64,000 bases of DNA from CAWKOH01 sp963851245 (GTDB lineage: Bacteria > Actinomycetota > Acidimicrobiia > Acidimicrobiales > Palsa-688): assembly GCA_963851245.1 (NCBI GenBank), contig CAWKOH010000002.1, positions 558,001 through 622,000 on the forward strand, in the 5' to 3' direction. Every line of letters starts with the position of its first letter. Within the stretch, counting starts at the first letter, position 1. Below, in pieces: positions 24,664 to 32,632 of the stretch. The position numbers were made by a program, and so were the translations under genes. The notes beneath the pieces are model-generated. The model was not told where the DNA came from. It saw only the letters and a program-made list of their open reading frames with translations, and ran no database searches.

Positions 24664-26690
24664 GTCCGCCAGTCCACCCTGCGCCAGGTGCTCAACAACA
24701 CCGAGTCCACCGTCCGCCAATATGATCTGCGACAGCGGGCGGTGGCGTTGGGCTGGCCGGCCGACCAGATCATCGTGGTCGACGTGCGACCAGGGCCACT
24801 CGGGGGCGTCCGCCGCGGACAGGGAGGGCTTCCAGCGTCTGGTGGCCGATGTCAGCATGGGCCGGGCCGGGATCGTGCTGGGCTTGGAGTGCAGCCGGCT
24901 GGCCCGCAACAACGCCGACTGGCATCGGCTGCTGGAGATCTGTGCCCTGACCGACACGCTGATCTGTGACGAGGACGGCCTCTACGACCCCGCCGATTTC
25001 AATGACCGGATGCTGCTCGGCCTCAAAGGCACCCTGTCCGAGGCCGAGCTTCACTTCATCCGGGCTCGCCTGCGCGGCGGGCAACTCTCCAAAGCCCGGC
25101 GAGGGGAGCTGCCCATGATGCTGCCAGTCGGTCTGGTCTATGACCCGGCCGGCAAAGTCGTGCTCGATCCTGACGCCGGGGTCCAGCACGCCATGCGCTA
25201 TCTGTTCTCCACCTTCGCCCGCACCGGGTCAGCTCGGGCTGTGGTCCAGACCTTTCGGGCCGAGGGGTTGCGCTTCCCGGGTCGGATCCGCACCGGTCCC
25301 CACAAAGGCGAGCTGTCCTGGACACCACTCCGCCACGATCGCGTCCTTCGTGTTCTGCACAACCCCCGCTACGCCGGGGAGTTCGTCTATGGGCGGCTGC
25401 GACAGCGCCCCGGACCCAACGGCCGCCTGCGGGTCGAGCGCCTGCCCCGCGACCAATGGACCGCGCTCATCCCCGATACCCACCCCGGTTACATCACCTG
25501 GGAAACCTTCGAGCTCAACCAGAAACTACTGGCCGCCAACGCCCAAGCCCACGGCGCCGAGCGAACTACCGGTCCCGCCCGGGAAGGGTCCGCCCTGCTG
25601 CAAGGACTGGCCATCTGCGGCCGGTGCGGATGCCGGATGACCGTGCACTACCACCAGAAGTCCGGAACGGAAATCCCCGGCTATCGCTGCATGCGAGCCG
25701 CCATCCGTGACGGCGTGGCCCCCTGCGCCTCGGTCCCCGGAGCCACCATCGACCTCGCCATCGGCCAGCTGCTACTCGACACCGTGACCCCGCTCGCGCT
25801 CGAGGTCGCGCTCACCGTCCAAGCCGAGCTCGAAGCCCGCGCCGACGAAGCCGACGCCCTGCGCAAAAGCCACGTCGAGCGGGCCCGTCACCGCGCCGAA
25901 ACCGCCCGACGCCGCTACCTGGCCGTCGACCCCGACAACCGGCTGGTGGCCGACACCCTCGAAGCCGACTGGAACGACGCCCTACGCCAACTCCAAACCG
26001 CCCAGGACGACTACGAAGGTGCCACCACCGCCGCCCGGGCCGCCTTCACCGACGAACACAAAGCTCGCATCCGGGCCCTCGCCGCCGACTTTCCCGCCCT
26101 TTGGACCAATCCGGCCACCCCCCAACGAGAACGCAAACGCATGGCCCGGCTCCTCATCGAAGACGTCACCATCAACAAGACCGACCAGATTCACCTCCAC
26201 GTTCGCTTCCGGGGCGGACAGACCACCAGCCTGGCCATCCCCATCCCGCCCACCGGATGGCAAGCCCGTCAAACCGCCCCCGACACCTTCGGCCCTCCTC
26301 GACCAGCTCCTCGACACCCACACCGACGCCCAAGCCACCCAGGCTCTCAACACCGCCGGGCATCGCTCCGGGAACCGGCCAGCCCTTCACCCCCTCCATC
26401 GTGCTGCACCTGCGACGCAGCAACGGACTGCCCAGCCACCTCGAACGGCTCCGCTCACGCGGCCTGCTCACCATCCCCGAACTCGCCCAGCAACTCGGCG
26501 TTTCCACCACCACCATCAAGGCCTGGCACCAAGCCGGCCTCCTCACGCATCCCATCAAGCCAACGACAAGAACATCCGTCTCTTCGATCCGCCCGCACCC
26601 GGTGACCCGCTCCTCGTCAAACGCCAGGGAATCCCATTCGACAAACGGCTTCCATCCCAACCATCGCAAAGGAGGTGCAGTATGAAACCA
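24664..26690 (+). pseudogene. Large serine recombinase, N-terminus removed by IS3, several frame changes
   Basis: Directly after the IS the frame reads VRQSTLRQVLNNTESTVRQY: the catalytic Ser region remains but the first ~10 residues are gone. Then come GASAADREGFQRLVADVSMG, GLECSRLARNNADWHRLLEI, a recombinase domain and a zinc ribbon (AICGRCGCRMTVHYHQK... CMRAA). The C-terminal part has a coiled coil and a MerR-like HTH (LLTIPELAQQLGVSTTTIKA). Frame changes at about 24790, 26290, 26365, 26555 and 26670 must be undone to read it all, ending EVQYET near 26690. This is denser than elsewhere in the window, so decay is likely. Confidence 0.8.
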
Positions 26691-26692
26691 TC

Positions 26693-27381
26693 GCCTTGTC
26701 CCAGCATTGGCCCTTGCGGGACAGGCTCTGCACGCCTTGATGGGCCTTCAGCAGGGCACGGAAGTCGGTCGAGGTGTATTGCGACCCGCGGTCGGAACCG
26801 AAGATCCATCCCGGTGCCGGCCGGCGGGCGGCGATGGCCATGTTCATGGCGTCGCAGACCAGCGAGGCTTCCATGTGATCAGCGATGGCCCAGCCCACCA
26901 CCCGGCGGGAGGCCAGATCGATCACCGTGGCCAGGTAGGCCCAGCCCTCCCAGGTCCACAGGTAGGTGATGTCGCCGACATAGACCCGGTCGCACTCCAC
27001 CGTGCCGGGCCCGAAGACCCGTTTGATCAGATCGACGGCGGCCTGGGCGTCAGGGTCGGCGATGGTCGTTTTCTTCCAGCGCCGCTTACAGCGGCCGGCC
27101 AGACCCCGGGCGGCCATGATCCGGGCCACCCGCTTGCGCGATACGTGCACGCCGTCGCGGCGCAGCTGGGCGTGCACCCGGGGAGCGCCATAGGTGCCCC
27201 GGCTCTTGGCGTGGATCTTCTCGATCCGCTCGCCCAACTCGGCGTCGGAGACCTCCCGGCGCGACGGCTGATGCTGGGCCCAGTCATAAAAGGCGGACCG
27301 GGAGACCTCCATGAGCTCGCACGCCTTGGTGACGTTGCGATCCTCGACCTTCTCCGCCTCGATGAACGGGTACACGCTCAC
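26693..27381 (-). pseudogene. IS3 OrfB lacking its C-terminus and catalytic Glu
   Basis: It starts at a GTG overlapping OrfA and reads VTKACELMEVSRSAFYDWAQ, an HTH_21 block (SRGTYGAPRVHAQLRRDGVH), YVGDITYLWTWEGW (first Asp) and FGSDRGSQYTSTDF (second Asp). After GQCWDKA the transposase ends at the junction, so the Glu of the DDE triad and the last ~60 residues are absent. Non-functional. Confidence 0.88.
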
Positions 27382-27689
27382 CGGGTCTCCCGGGCGAAGA
27401 AAGCCACGGCCCGCTTCAAGATGTCGCGCTCCTCGCGGGCCTCGCGCAGCTCCTTACGCAGCTGGGCCATCTCCGACAGCTGCTCGCTGGTCAGGCCGTC
27501 TGAACGGCGGCCCTGGTCGATATCAGCCTGCTTCGCCCACGATCGCACCGCCGTCTCGGTCAGGTTCAGATCGCGAGCGACGCTGCCCGCCGTGTTACCG
27601 GGCTGGCGCACCAGCTCGACGACCTCAGCCTTGAACTCCGGGGTGAACGACCTGCGCGGGCGAGGCTTCTTCTTTGCCATCGTCTCCAT
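27378..27689 (-). CDS. IS3 transposase OrfA
   Basis: A 103-residue HTH_Tnp_1 protein: RRSFTPEFKAEVVELVRQPG, SVARDLNLTETAVRSWAKQA, then a coiled coil (AQLRKELREAREERDILKRA). The start at 27689 is favoured because AGAAAGG lies ~9 bases upstream; ATG at 27698 would give three more residues. It is of a different IS3 subgroup from the OrfA at 23432. Confidence 0.85.
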   Translation of the reverse strand: METMAKKKPRPRRSFTPEFKAEVVELVRQPGNTAGSVARDLNLTETAVRSWAKQADIDQGRRSDGLTSEQLSEMAQLRKELREAREERDILKRAVAFFARETR

Positions 27690-27749
27690 TGTGGACATCC
27701 TTTCTGGGGGTCACCCCCCACTTGGTGGATGTCCGTCAAACCGGGGCAG

Positions 27750-27842
27750 GCCCAGAGCCTGCTGGAACGGTTGCAGCCCTACCAGTCCAGGTCGGTGGCC
27801 GATCAGGCGCAACGCTGGCTGGAGGAGCAGCAGCAGAACTGA
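27750..27842 (+). pseudogene. C-terminal fragment of an unknown protein
   Basis: Directly beyond the IS end an open frame reads AQSLLERLQPYQSRSVADQA then QRWLEEQQQN and a stop. It is helical and looks like the tail of a larger protein split by the IS insertion. No family is recognised. Confidence 0.3.
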
Positions 27843-27887
27843 CTTTCGGCTCTAGTGCCGGATGGTCTGCGCTCCGATAGTTGGCGG

Positions 27888-28016
27888 GTGGGAGTTGGTT
27901 ATGTGTCGACCGCCTGTCGGGTTGGCGAGCATGATCGATGTCGGGAGCGGCCGATCGTGCTTTGCGATTGCGAATGTCACATCGAGGAGTCGGAAGAGGA
28001 CCCGGCGGAGGGTTAG
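27888..28016 (+). CDS. Small Cys/His-rich protein (putative zinc binder)
   Basis: A 42-residue frame starting GTG (27888; GTG 27903 possible): CRVGEHDRCRERPIVLCDCECH and an acidic tail. The spacing C-x4-H-x2-C-x7-C-x-C-x-C-H is like small zinc-binding proteins common in actinobacterial phages and integrative elements. No ribosome site is strong. Function unknown. Confidence 0.45.
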   Translation: MGVGYVSTACRVGEHDRCRERPIVLCDCECHIEESEEDPAEG

Positions 28017-28144
28017 CGGCGTTAACTGGCGGTTCTAAAAACGGTCCCCTACAGTCCGTTTCGATCGGTAGGGGCGCACCGAAAGGCGTTCATGCCGAGT
28101 CGTGAGCTTGGACGGCACCCGCCAGTCTGTCTGGGTTTGCGAGC

Positions 28145-28200
28145 GGTCAGCGTGCCCGGCCTCGGGTTCTCCTCGTTCCTGCGGCCTGGGCACGCTGACC
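28145..28200. repeat. 13-bp perfect inverted repeat (stem-loop)
   Basis: GGTCAGCGTGCCC at 28145-28157 pairs with GGGCACGCTGACC at 28188-28200, with a 30-base loop that itself has partial pairing. A further copy of the arm core CACGCTGACCC lies at about 28653. No T-run follows, so it is not an ordinary terminator. The region 28017-28922 has otherwise no confident gene. Confidence 0.6.
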
Positions 28201-28432
28201 CACCAAAGACGGAAGCTACACCCGCGGAGAGAGCATTACACGTCACTTTCTGCGGCCGGTTGTTGCATGAGCGTCAGACCTGTAACACGTCTTGCAAGCC
28301 CACGCGGCGGGCGCTCCTCTCGAGGGGGCAGCGGCAACGGGCGGTCAGTGTCCCGGTTGCCGTCGACTCCTGAGCCCCCCTCTAAGGGTCCGGCCCGGGC
28401 GCGCTGAGCCCGATCTATATGGACGGGGAATC

Positions 28433-28690
28433 TCAGCGATGCCATGTCGATGTCGAGCCCATGGCAATCCGGTCGATCAGGATTTGGCGTAGGCCGGCGT
28501 CTTCGGGGCGGAACTCTAAGTCAGCGAGCGTCGAAGAGTCATCGCCGTACGCAGCGGTCAGGATCGGTGACGCGACCGGTTCGATGAGACGCCATATCAC
28601 TCGCAGCGCTGCCTCCTCACAGACTCCCTCCCGCGGAGTTTGGTTCCTCGACACGCTGACCCCCACGAAGCCGGCCACGGCACTACCCAA
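28433..28690 (-). CDS. Possible hypothetical protein
   Basis: An 85-codon frame whose C-terminal two-thirds reads like protein (ALRVIWRLIEPVASPILTAA, TLADLEFRPEDAGLRQILID). No ribosome site, domain or partner is seen. It lies between two long inverted repeats and may be a remnant. Confidence 0.25.
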   Translation of the reverse strand: MGSAVAGFVGVSVSRNQTPREGVCEEAALRVIWRLIEPVASPILTAAYGDDSSTLADLEFRPEDAGLRQILIDRIAMGSTSTWHR

Positions 28691-28830
28691 TCGCTCCGAG
28701 CGTCGTCAGGTTGTAATGGGGTCGATCTTCACACCGCTTCCACGGCCTATGCATGACGGATGCCCGGTACGGCTTTAAGGTCGGGAGCAGTTGCCGCGAA
28801 CACGTCTCCACCTCAACGGCGCGGCGGCTA

Positions 28831-28885
28831 GGCGTCGTGCCCCACCGGAGTCAGTCATAACGGATGCGATCTGGGGCACGACGCC
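28831..28885. repeat. 14-bp perfect inverted repeat (stem-loop)
   Basis: GGCGTCGTGCCCCA at 28831-28844 pairs with TGGGGCACGACGCC at 28872-28885 around a 27-base loop. It lies just upstream of the gene at 28923. It could be a terminator-like structure, a protein-binding site or part of an RNA. Confidence 0.6.
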
Positions 28886-28922
28886 GACCGAGGCGAACGA
28901 ACTGTAGGGGGTTTTTGAGGCG

Positions 28923-29234
28923 GTGAGAGAGCTAAGGAGCGGTTACAGCGGATCGGCCGAACTGTGGGTCGACGGCGCCAGGTGGCAGCACGGCATTGCC
29001 GTCGATCTGACCGGCTACGTCGAAGTGGTACAGGTTAAGACGAGGGGAGCGGTCACCCGCATGGACGGGGTGACATGGTGGGACGGCTACCTGAATGGGC
29101 TCACGTCGAACGAGCAGACCCAGTTAGTGGGCAGGCCGCTACATCTACGCCTAGCCGGCGGTGCCGTGGGCCGGGGCATTCTGACCGGAGACGGGGGCGG
29201 CTACCTCAGCGGATACGGGCCGACGCCGTTCTAG
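28923..29234 (+). CDS. Hypothetical beta-rich protein
   Basis: A 103-residue protein starting at GTG 28923: strands AELWVDGARWQHGIAVDLTG, VEVVQVKTRG, TWWDGYLNGL, LHLRLAGGAVGRGILTG, ending in a Gly-rich tail. It resembles small beta-barrel proteins encoded on actinobacterial elements; no function is known. Confidence 0.45.
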   Translation: MRELRSGYSGSAELWVDGARWQHGIAVDLTGYVEVVQVKTRGAVTRMDGVTWWDGYLNGLTSNEQTQLVGRPLHLRLAGGAVGRGILTGDGGGYLSGYGPTPF

Positions 29235-29292
29235 TGTTCGATAATCCTGTGAACTGACGTATCTGAGCAGGAGGGTGGGCTCATAGGGGGCG

Positions 29293-29439
29293 ATGCTCGT
29301 CACAAGCGAAAGGTCCGCGTGGTACAAGCGGGCGTTCAGATGGGTCCACTGGATCGGCTGGCAAGACTGGGCCATCATCGGCGTGACGGTGGCGGTGATT
29401 GCGGGCGGCGTCGCCGGGCTCGTATTCATCCCCGGCTAA
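29293..29439 (+). CDS. Short single-pass membrane protein
   Basis: A 48-residue frame: an amphipathic N-terminus rich in Trp/Arg (AWYKRAFRWVHWIGWQDW) and one hydrophobic helix (AIIGVTVAVIAGGVAGLVF). A GGGGG stretch lies just before ATG. Small proteins of this kind are frequent near the ends of elements. Function unknown. Confidence 0.45.
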   Translation: MLVTSERSAWYKRAFRWVHWIGWQDWAIIGVTVAVIAGGVAGLVFIPG

Positions 29440-29610
29440 GGCCCCGGTAGCGGAACCGGTTCTCCTCCTGTTTGGCCAGGTGCGCCAGAGAAAGCCCCGC
29501 CATGGCGCTCATCGAGGACGTCAACCGGCTCGACCAGCTCAGTGCCCCCGATACCGTGAAGCGATTCACGGAACTACGCCTGGCTTAGAAGCGCTGGATG
29601 ATCGGTGAGT

Positions 29611-29627
29611 GGTCACAGCGCGGTCAC
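29611..29627 (+). promoter_or_regulatory. Candidate integrase arm-type site, right end
   Basis: Direct GGTCAC hexamers at 29611-29616 and 29622-29627, spaced 11 bases as at the left end (12484-12500), 121 bases inside attR. The rest of 29440-29747 shows no gene beyond a 28-codon frame at 29502. Confidence 0.45.
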
Positions 29628-29747
29628 AAACGCTCGATAACGGGTCCGGACAGGGCATCACAAGCAGGGGAGGGGCGGAGCGAATATGCCCTGCTCAGAC
29701 CCCATTTTCCGGATTAGCCCGGACTGGCCGGCACGAGGCTGGCGGGA

Positions 29748-29769
29748 GTTCGAGTCCTGCCGGGGGCGC
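29748..29769 (+). repeat. attR core: 22-bp copy of tRNA-Arg 3' end
   Basis: Identical to 12411-12432, but the bases upstream do not form a tRNA, so this is the right attachment site rather than a gene. Confidence 0.92.
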
Positions 29770-29888
29770 GCCATATTCGCTGGTCAGAGGACGTCGCAAC
29801 GATTGTCCTGTGATTGGTGTGACTATTGGGGTTTCGCGTCTCGTTGCCTTGGACCTGCTCACATGCTCACAAGGGGGCTCACAAAGGG

Positions 29889-30142
29889 ATGGGCCGCGTC
29901 CCCGACCTGGCCTTCGCTGGCATCCGCACTCTGCGAGCCATGGCAGAGTTCTGCGAGACCTACCAGGTGACCTGGATGCGAAACGCCGGCTATAGCTGGG
30001 CTCGTATCGCCTCCTGGGCAAGAATCAGCCCCAGGCCCTGCACAAGAAGTACGCCCGACATGGTGAGCGCGCCGCGGACCAGACGGCCGGGGCCGAACTC
30101 GACTCGAGAGGCTCCCCCACATCCCACCCGACATCGAAATGA
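29889..30142 (+). CDS. Small helix-turn-helix protein; frameshift near 30015
   Basis: ATG 29889 begins MGRVPDLAFAGIRTLRAMAE, then NAGYSWARIAS. Restoring one missing base near 30015 (TCCTGGGC) continues LGKNQPQALHKKYARHGERA and a stop at 30140-30142. The YSWARIA...QALHKKYA pattern is a typical actinobacterial HTH, about 84 residues. It lies just outside attR, so it belongs to the host side or to an older insertion. Confidence 0.55.
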
Positions 30143-30291
30143 GCGCCTCCGTGCCGGCGCGCTGGGGCAGGGTCAGGCGACTTTCGGCTCGCGCATTATG
30201 GGCGACCTCAGGCGGCCGCCGGCGTTTCGGTAACCGATCTGGCGTGCTGCTGCTACTCCAGACAGTGTTCGAGGCGACGTTGTGGAGGGAG

Positions 30292-30836
30292 TCACGCTGC
30301 TCGCAGCCTGGCGCGGTGCCACGTCCACCGCAGGGTCAAGCCGATGGCGACGATTACGACAAGGCCGAGGATGCCCTTGAGGCCGATGCTGCGGATCAGA
30401 TGGGCCGCTTCGGGGCCAAGGAAGTACGAGACCAGTACGTAGCCCCCGACCCAGAGGATCCCCGCGACTGCTACGCCGGCGAGGAAGATGCGATACCGGA
30501 CGTGAAAGATGCCGGACACGAATGCGGGCAGGATCATCGAGGCCAGGAAGTTGTGGCGCCCGAAGAGGCGGTCACCTTTACTCAATGTGCGGCGACGCAG
30601 ATCCTCGAGGTGGCCCGGATGGTCGAGCAGCCTTCGGCCGCCGCGAGCGCCGATCCAGTAGCCGAGGACCGACCCGCACATCCAGGCGGCACCGGCGACG
30701 ACCAGAACCACGCTCAAGGTGAGCTTGCCCTGTCCGGCCAGGGTGCCCGCCGCGATCAGAGCCGCGTCCCCGGTCCCGGTATGCCCGCCCCCATGATGGC
30801 GACCAGCACGAACAACCCGACGTACTCGCCGATCAC
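30292..30836 (-). CDS. DedA-family membrane protein; frameshift near 30776
   Basis: From GTG 30836 the frame reads VIGEYVGLFVLVAIMGAGIP, then after one missing G in a G-run (near 30776) GDAALIAAGTLAGQGKLTL, AWMCGSVLGYWIGARGGRRL and KGDRLFGRHNFLASMILPAF. The G-x-GDA and Y-x-IGxxxG motifs and the re-entrant-helix pattern are characteristic of DedA proteins, which act as membrane lipid flippases/transporters linked to proton gradient and undecaprenyl phosphate recycling. About 181 residues, somewhat short. Bases 30837-31070 hold no gene. Confidence 0.75.
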
Positions 30837-31070
30837 GCTGCGAACTTAACTGGCCGGTCAAGGGATATGTGGAGACCGAGGCGGCCCGCCGTTGGGAGGA
30901 AGATCGACATCTGGCCCTGCTGCTTGTTGGAGTGAAGGCGGCATGGTTGCGATGCCCAAGGATCTTCTATGTTCCACGACCAGCAGAGTCCGCCTCGGAC
31001 ATGCGACGCGGTCCGCGGGACGGGTTTCCGCGCCCGGGGCCGTCCGAATCCGAGCTCGTTCTGTCGGCCC

Positions 31071-31526
31071 TCAGCGCATTCGGCGGCGCTCTCGCCGATG
31101 CATTCCCGCCGCGGAAACTGGCGACAGGGGACGGCCAAACGGGTCGATGAACAGCGCGCATGGCCCGGTGGCGGTTGGTACGGTGCCATCGAGGAGTTTG
31201 ATGCTGTAGCTGAGCACGTCCCCGTCCAGTTGCGGCTCCTGAATCACCACAACAGCATCTTCTGGTTGTCGATCACCAGGCTCCGCGAAGGAGAGGACGG
31301 CGTTTGGCGGGTTTACCGCGAAGCTGTTATCCCCGTCTCCCCAGACGTCCACGAACTGACGTGAGGACATGTGCCCGACTTCGCGTTGTGGACGATCGGA
31401 GAAGTACAGTGTCGACGGCGACAGGCCATGTAGGGTGATGCGTCCGCCCTCGTTGGTCATGCTCGCCGCGGTTTGCACGAACAGGGCCTCCATGTCCTCA
31501 AGTTGCCTTTCGGTGACCTCGCTCAT
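31071..31526 (-). CDS. Conserved hypothetical protein (SDRP/PPNA motif family)
   Basis: A 151-residue protein with AAGGAG 5 bases before ATG 31526. Motifs: GGRITLHGLSPSTLYFSDRP, the VGHMSSRQFVDVWGDG block, and FAVNPPNAVLSFAEPG. This arrangement (tlyFSDRP ... PPNAvLs) belongs to an uncharacterised bacterial family. No signal peptide. It stands alone. Confidence 0.65.
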   Translation of the reverse strand: MSEVTERQLEDMEALFVQTAASMTNEGGRITLHGLSPSTLYFSDRPQREVGHMSSRQFVDVWGDGDNSFAVNPPNAVLSFAEPGDRQPEDAVVVIQEPQLDGDVLSYSIKLLDGTVPTATGPCALFIDPFGRPLSPVSAAGMHRRERRRMR

Positions 31527-31665
31527 GGTCACTCCTTTCTTTGTTGCGCTGACGTGAGTGTCATCCTGGACGAGGTGGAGTGACGGCGAATCACTCTCTC
31601 GGGATGATTAGCGGGGTGGTCAGCCACTGTGAAAACTCGGCCAGCACGGCGGCCAGGTAGGACTG

Positions 31666-31884
31666 ATGGTTTCAGCCCCCCAAGGTGCCGGCGCACCAGG
31701 GTGCGTGTTCCACTGGGTAACCAAGACGGCTGATGGGATCAGGGTGACTGACGTCTGGGAGAGGCAAGAGGACTTCGAGACGTTCTCGAAGGAGGAGCTC
31801 GGACCGATCACTCAGGAGGTCGGCGTGCAGGCGCAGCCTGAAATCCAGTATTGCGAAGTACACAACTACTTGACAGCAGGCTGA
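31666..31884 (+). pseudogene. ABM-like barrel protein, N-terminal part out of frame or lost
   Basis: The frame encodes GCVFHWVTKTADGIRVTDVW, ERQEDFETFSKEELGPITQE and EIQYCEVHNYLTAG, the second half of an ABM-like small protein (DVWE-x-x-x-D/E-F-x-x-F is typical). The expected first ~25 residues are not in this frame; just upstream MGFSPQG-like sequence appears only if bases near 31667-31685 are adjusted. It is probably a full ~100-residue gene with indels. Confidence 0.5.
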
Positions 31885-31968
31885 ACGACCGGGTCGGCGA
31901 GTATCTCTCACAAGCCGACGCGGCGGCGCTCCTCAAGGGGGTTTTGCGACGTCAGGAACACACTTCCT

Positions 31969-31982
31969 ATGACGTCTGTCAT
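31969..31982. promoter_or_regulatory. Palindromic operator upstream of TetR gene
   Basis: ATGACGTCTGTCAT (arms ATGAC/GTCAT) lies 14 bases before the TetR start, where it would overlap the promoter. Autorepression by TetR-family proteins at such palindromes is usual. Confidence 0.5.
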
Positions 31983-31996
31983 ATACTGGCGGGCTC

Positions 31997-32632
31997 ATGG
32001 CATCGTCGTCCAGGATGAAGCTGGGGAGAGCCCCTCGGCCCGCACCGCCCCCCCGTGAACGGATCGTGCGCAGCGCCGCCCAGCTGATCCGCCGGCATGG
32101 GGTGTCGGGGACCGGCATGCGCGAGATCGTCCTGCAGGCGAACGCCCCGAGAGGATCGCTCCAGTACTACTTCCCGAACGGCAAGGAGGGGCTGGTGGGT
32201 GAGGCCCTGCTCTGGATGGGAGGGGTGGCGGCCCGCCGGGTCCAGCGCCACCTCGCAGAGCTCGAGCGGGCCACCCCCAGCGCTCTGCTGGCGGCGTTGG
32301 TGGACGACTGGCGGGCCGACCTCATCAGCGAGGGCTTCGTGGCGGGGTGCCCTCTGGTGGCGGCCGCCGCCGACGTGGTAGCCACGAGCGAGGAGCTCCG
32401 GCAAATCCTTCGCCAAGCGTTCGACGGCTGGCAGGATCCGCTGACGGCCGCGCTGAACGAGCTGGGAGTGCCCGCCGGGCGAGCAGAACGACTGGCGATG
32501 GTGGTCATCAGCTCACTCGAGGGCGCCATCATCTACGCCCGGATCCGCTGCGACCTGGCTCCTCTCGACGCCGTCGTTTCCGAGCTGGGCCCGCTGCTCG
32601 ACGCCGGCAGATCCCTCAAGTCAGGTGCTTGA
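31997..32632 (+). CDS. TetR-family transcriptional regulator
   Basis: 211 residues. The N-terminal HTH is RIVRSAAQLIRRHGVSGTGM, REIVLQANAPRGSLQYYFPN-GKEGLVGEAL, matching the TetR/LmrA-like group (SLQYYFPNGKE). The C-terminal helical domain (GCPLVAAAADVVATSEELRQ) fits the ligand-binding region of that group. It probably represses itself and nearby genes through the palindrome at 31969. Its 3' end overlaps the convergent cupin gene by 17 bases. Confidence 0.9.
   Translation: MASSSRMKLGRAPRPAPPPRERIVRSAAQLIRRHGVSGTGMREIVLQANAPRGSLQYYFPNGKEGLVGEALLWMGGVAARRVQRHLAELERATPSALLAALVDDWRADLISEGFVAGCPLVAAAADVVATSEELRQILRQAFDGWQDPLTAALNELGVPAGRAERLAMVVISSLEGAIIYARIRCDLAPLDAVVSELGPLLDAGRSLKSGA

Larger units (their letters stand above)
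26690..27750 (-). mobile_element. IS3-family insertion, 3'-truncated
   Basis: On the minus strand the upstream end (about 27750) carries a terminal-repeat-like sequence (CCCCGGTTTGACGGACATCC). The downstream end is missing: OrfB stops being transposase about 26695 and runs into the end of the recombinase. The element cannot move by itself. Confidence 0.75.
12411..29769. mobile_element. ~17.3-kb integrative element in tRNA-Arg(UCU)
   Basis: It is bounded by identical 22-bp copies of the tRNA-Arg 3' end (12411-12432 and 29748-29769). Contents in order: TA-like pair, tyrosine integrase reading toward the tRNA, divergent regulator/XRE control region, overlapping early operon with excisionase-like and replication-ATPase genes, iterons, XRE regulators, ArdC-like metallopeptidase, serine recombinase, barrel protein, two IS3-type insertions around a decayed large serine recombinase, and small orphan genes. 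No capsid, portal, terminase, relaxase or FtsK-like gene was seen. This fits a replicating integrative element (AICE- or satellite-like), possibly now immobile on its own. Confidence 0.88.

Noticed and set aside
28092..28373. 93-codon frame over the first stem-loop
   Set aside because: No ribosome site, mixed composition, and it is explained by the inverted repeat.
12411..29769. Prophage
   Set aside because: No terminase, portal, capsid, tail or lysis gene was seen in the 17 kb.
29735..29770. Second tRNA-Arg at attR
   Set aside because: Only the T-arm and acceptor 3' side are present; no D-arm or anticodon arm can be drawn.
30139..30849. 236-codon frame opposite DedA
   Set aside because: The opposite strand shows DedA motifs; this frame is Asp/Ala/Pro noise.
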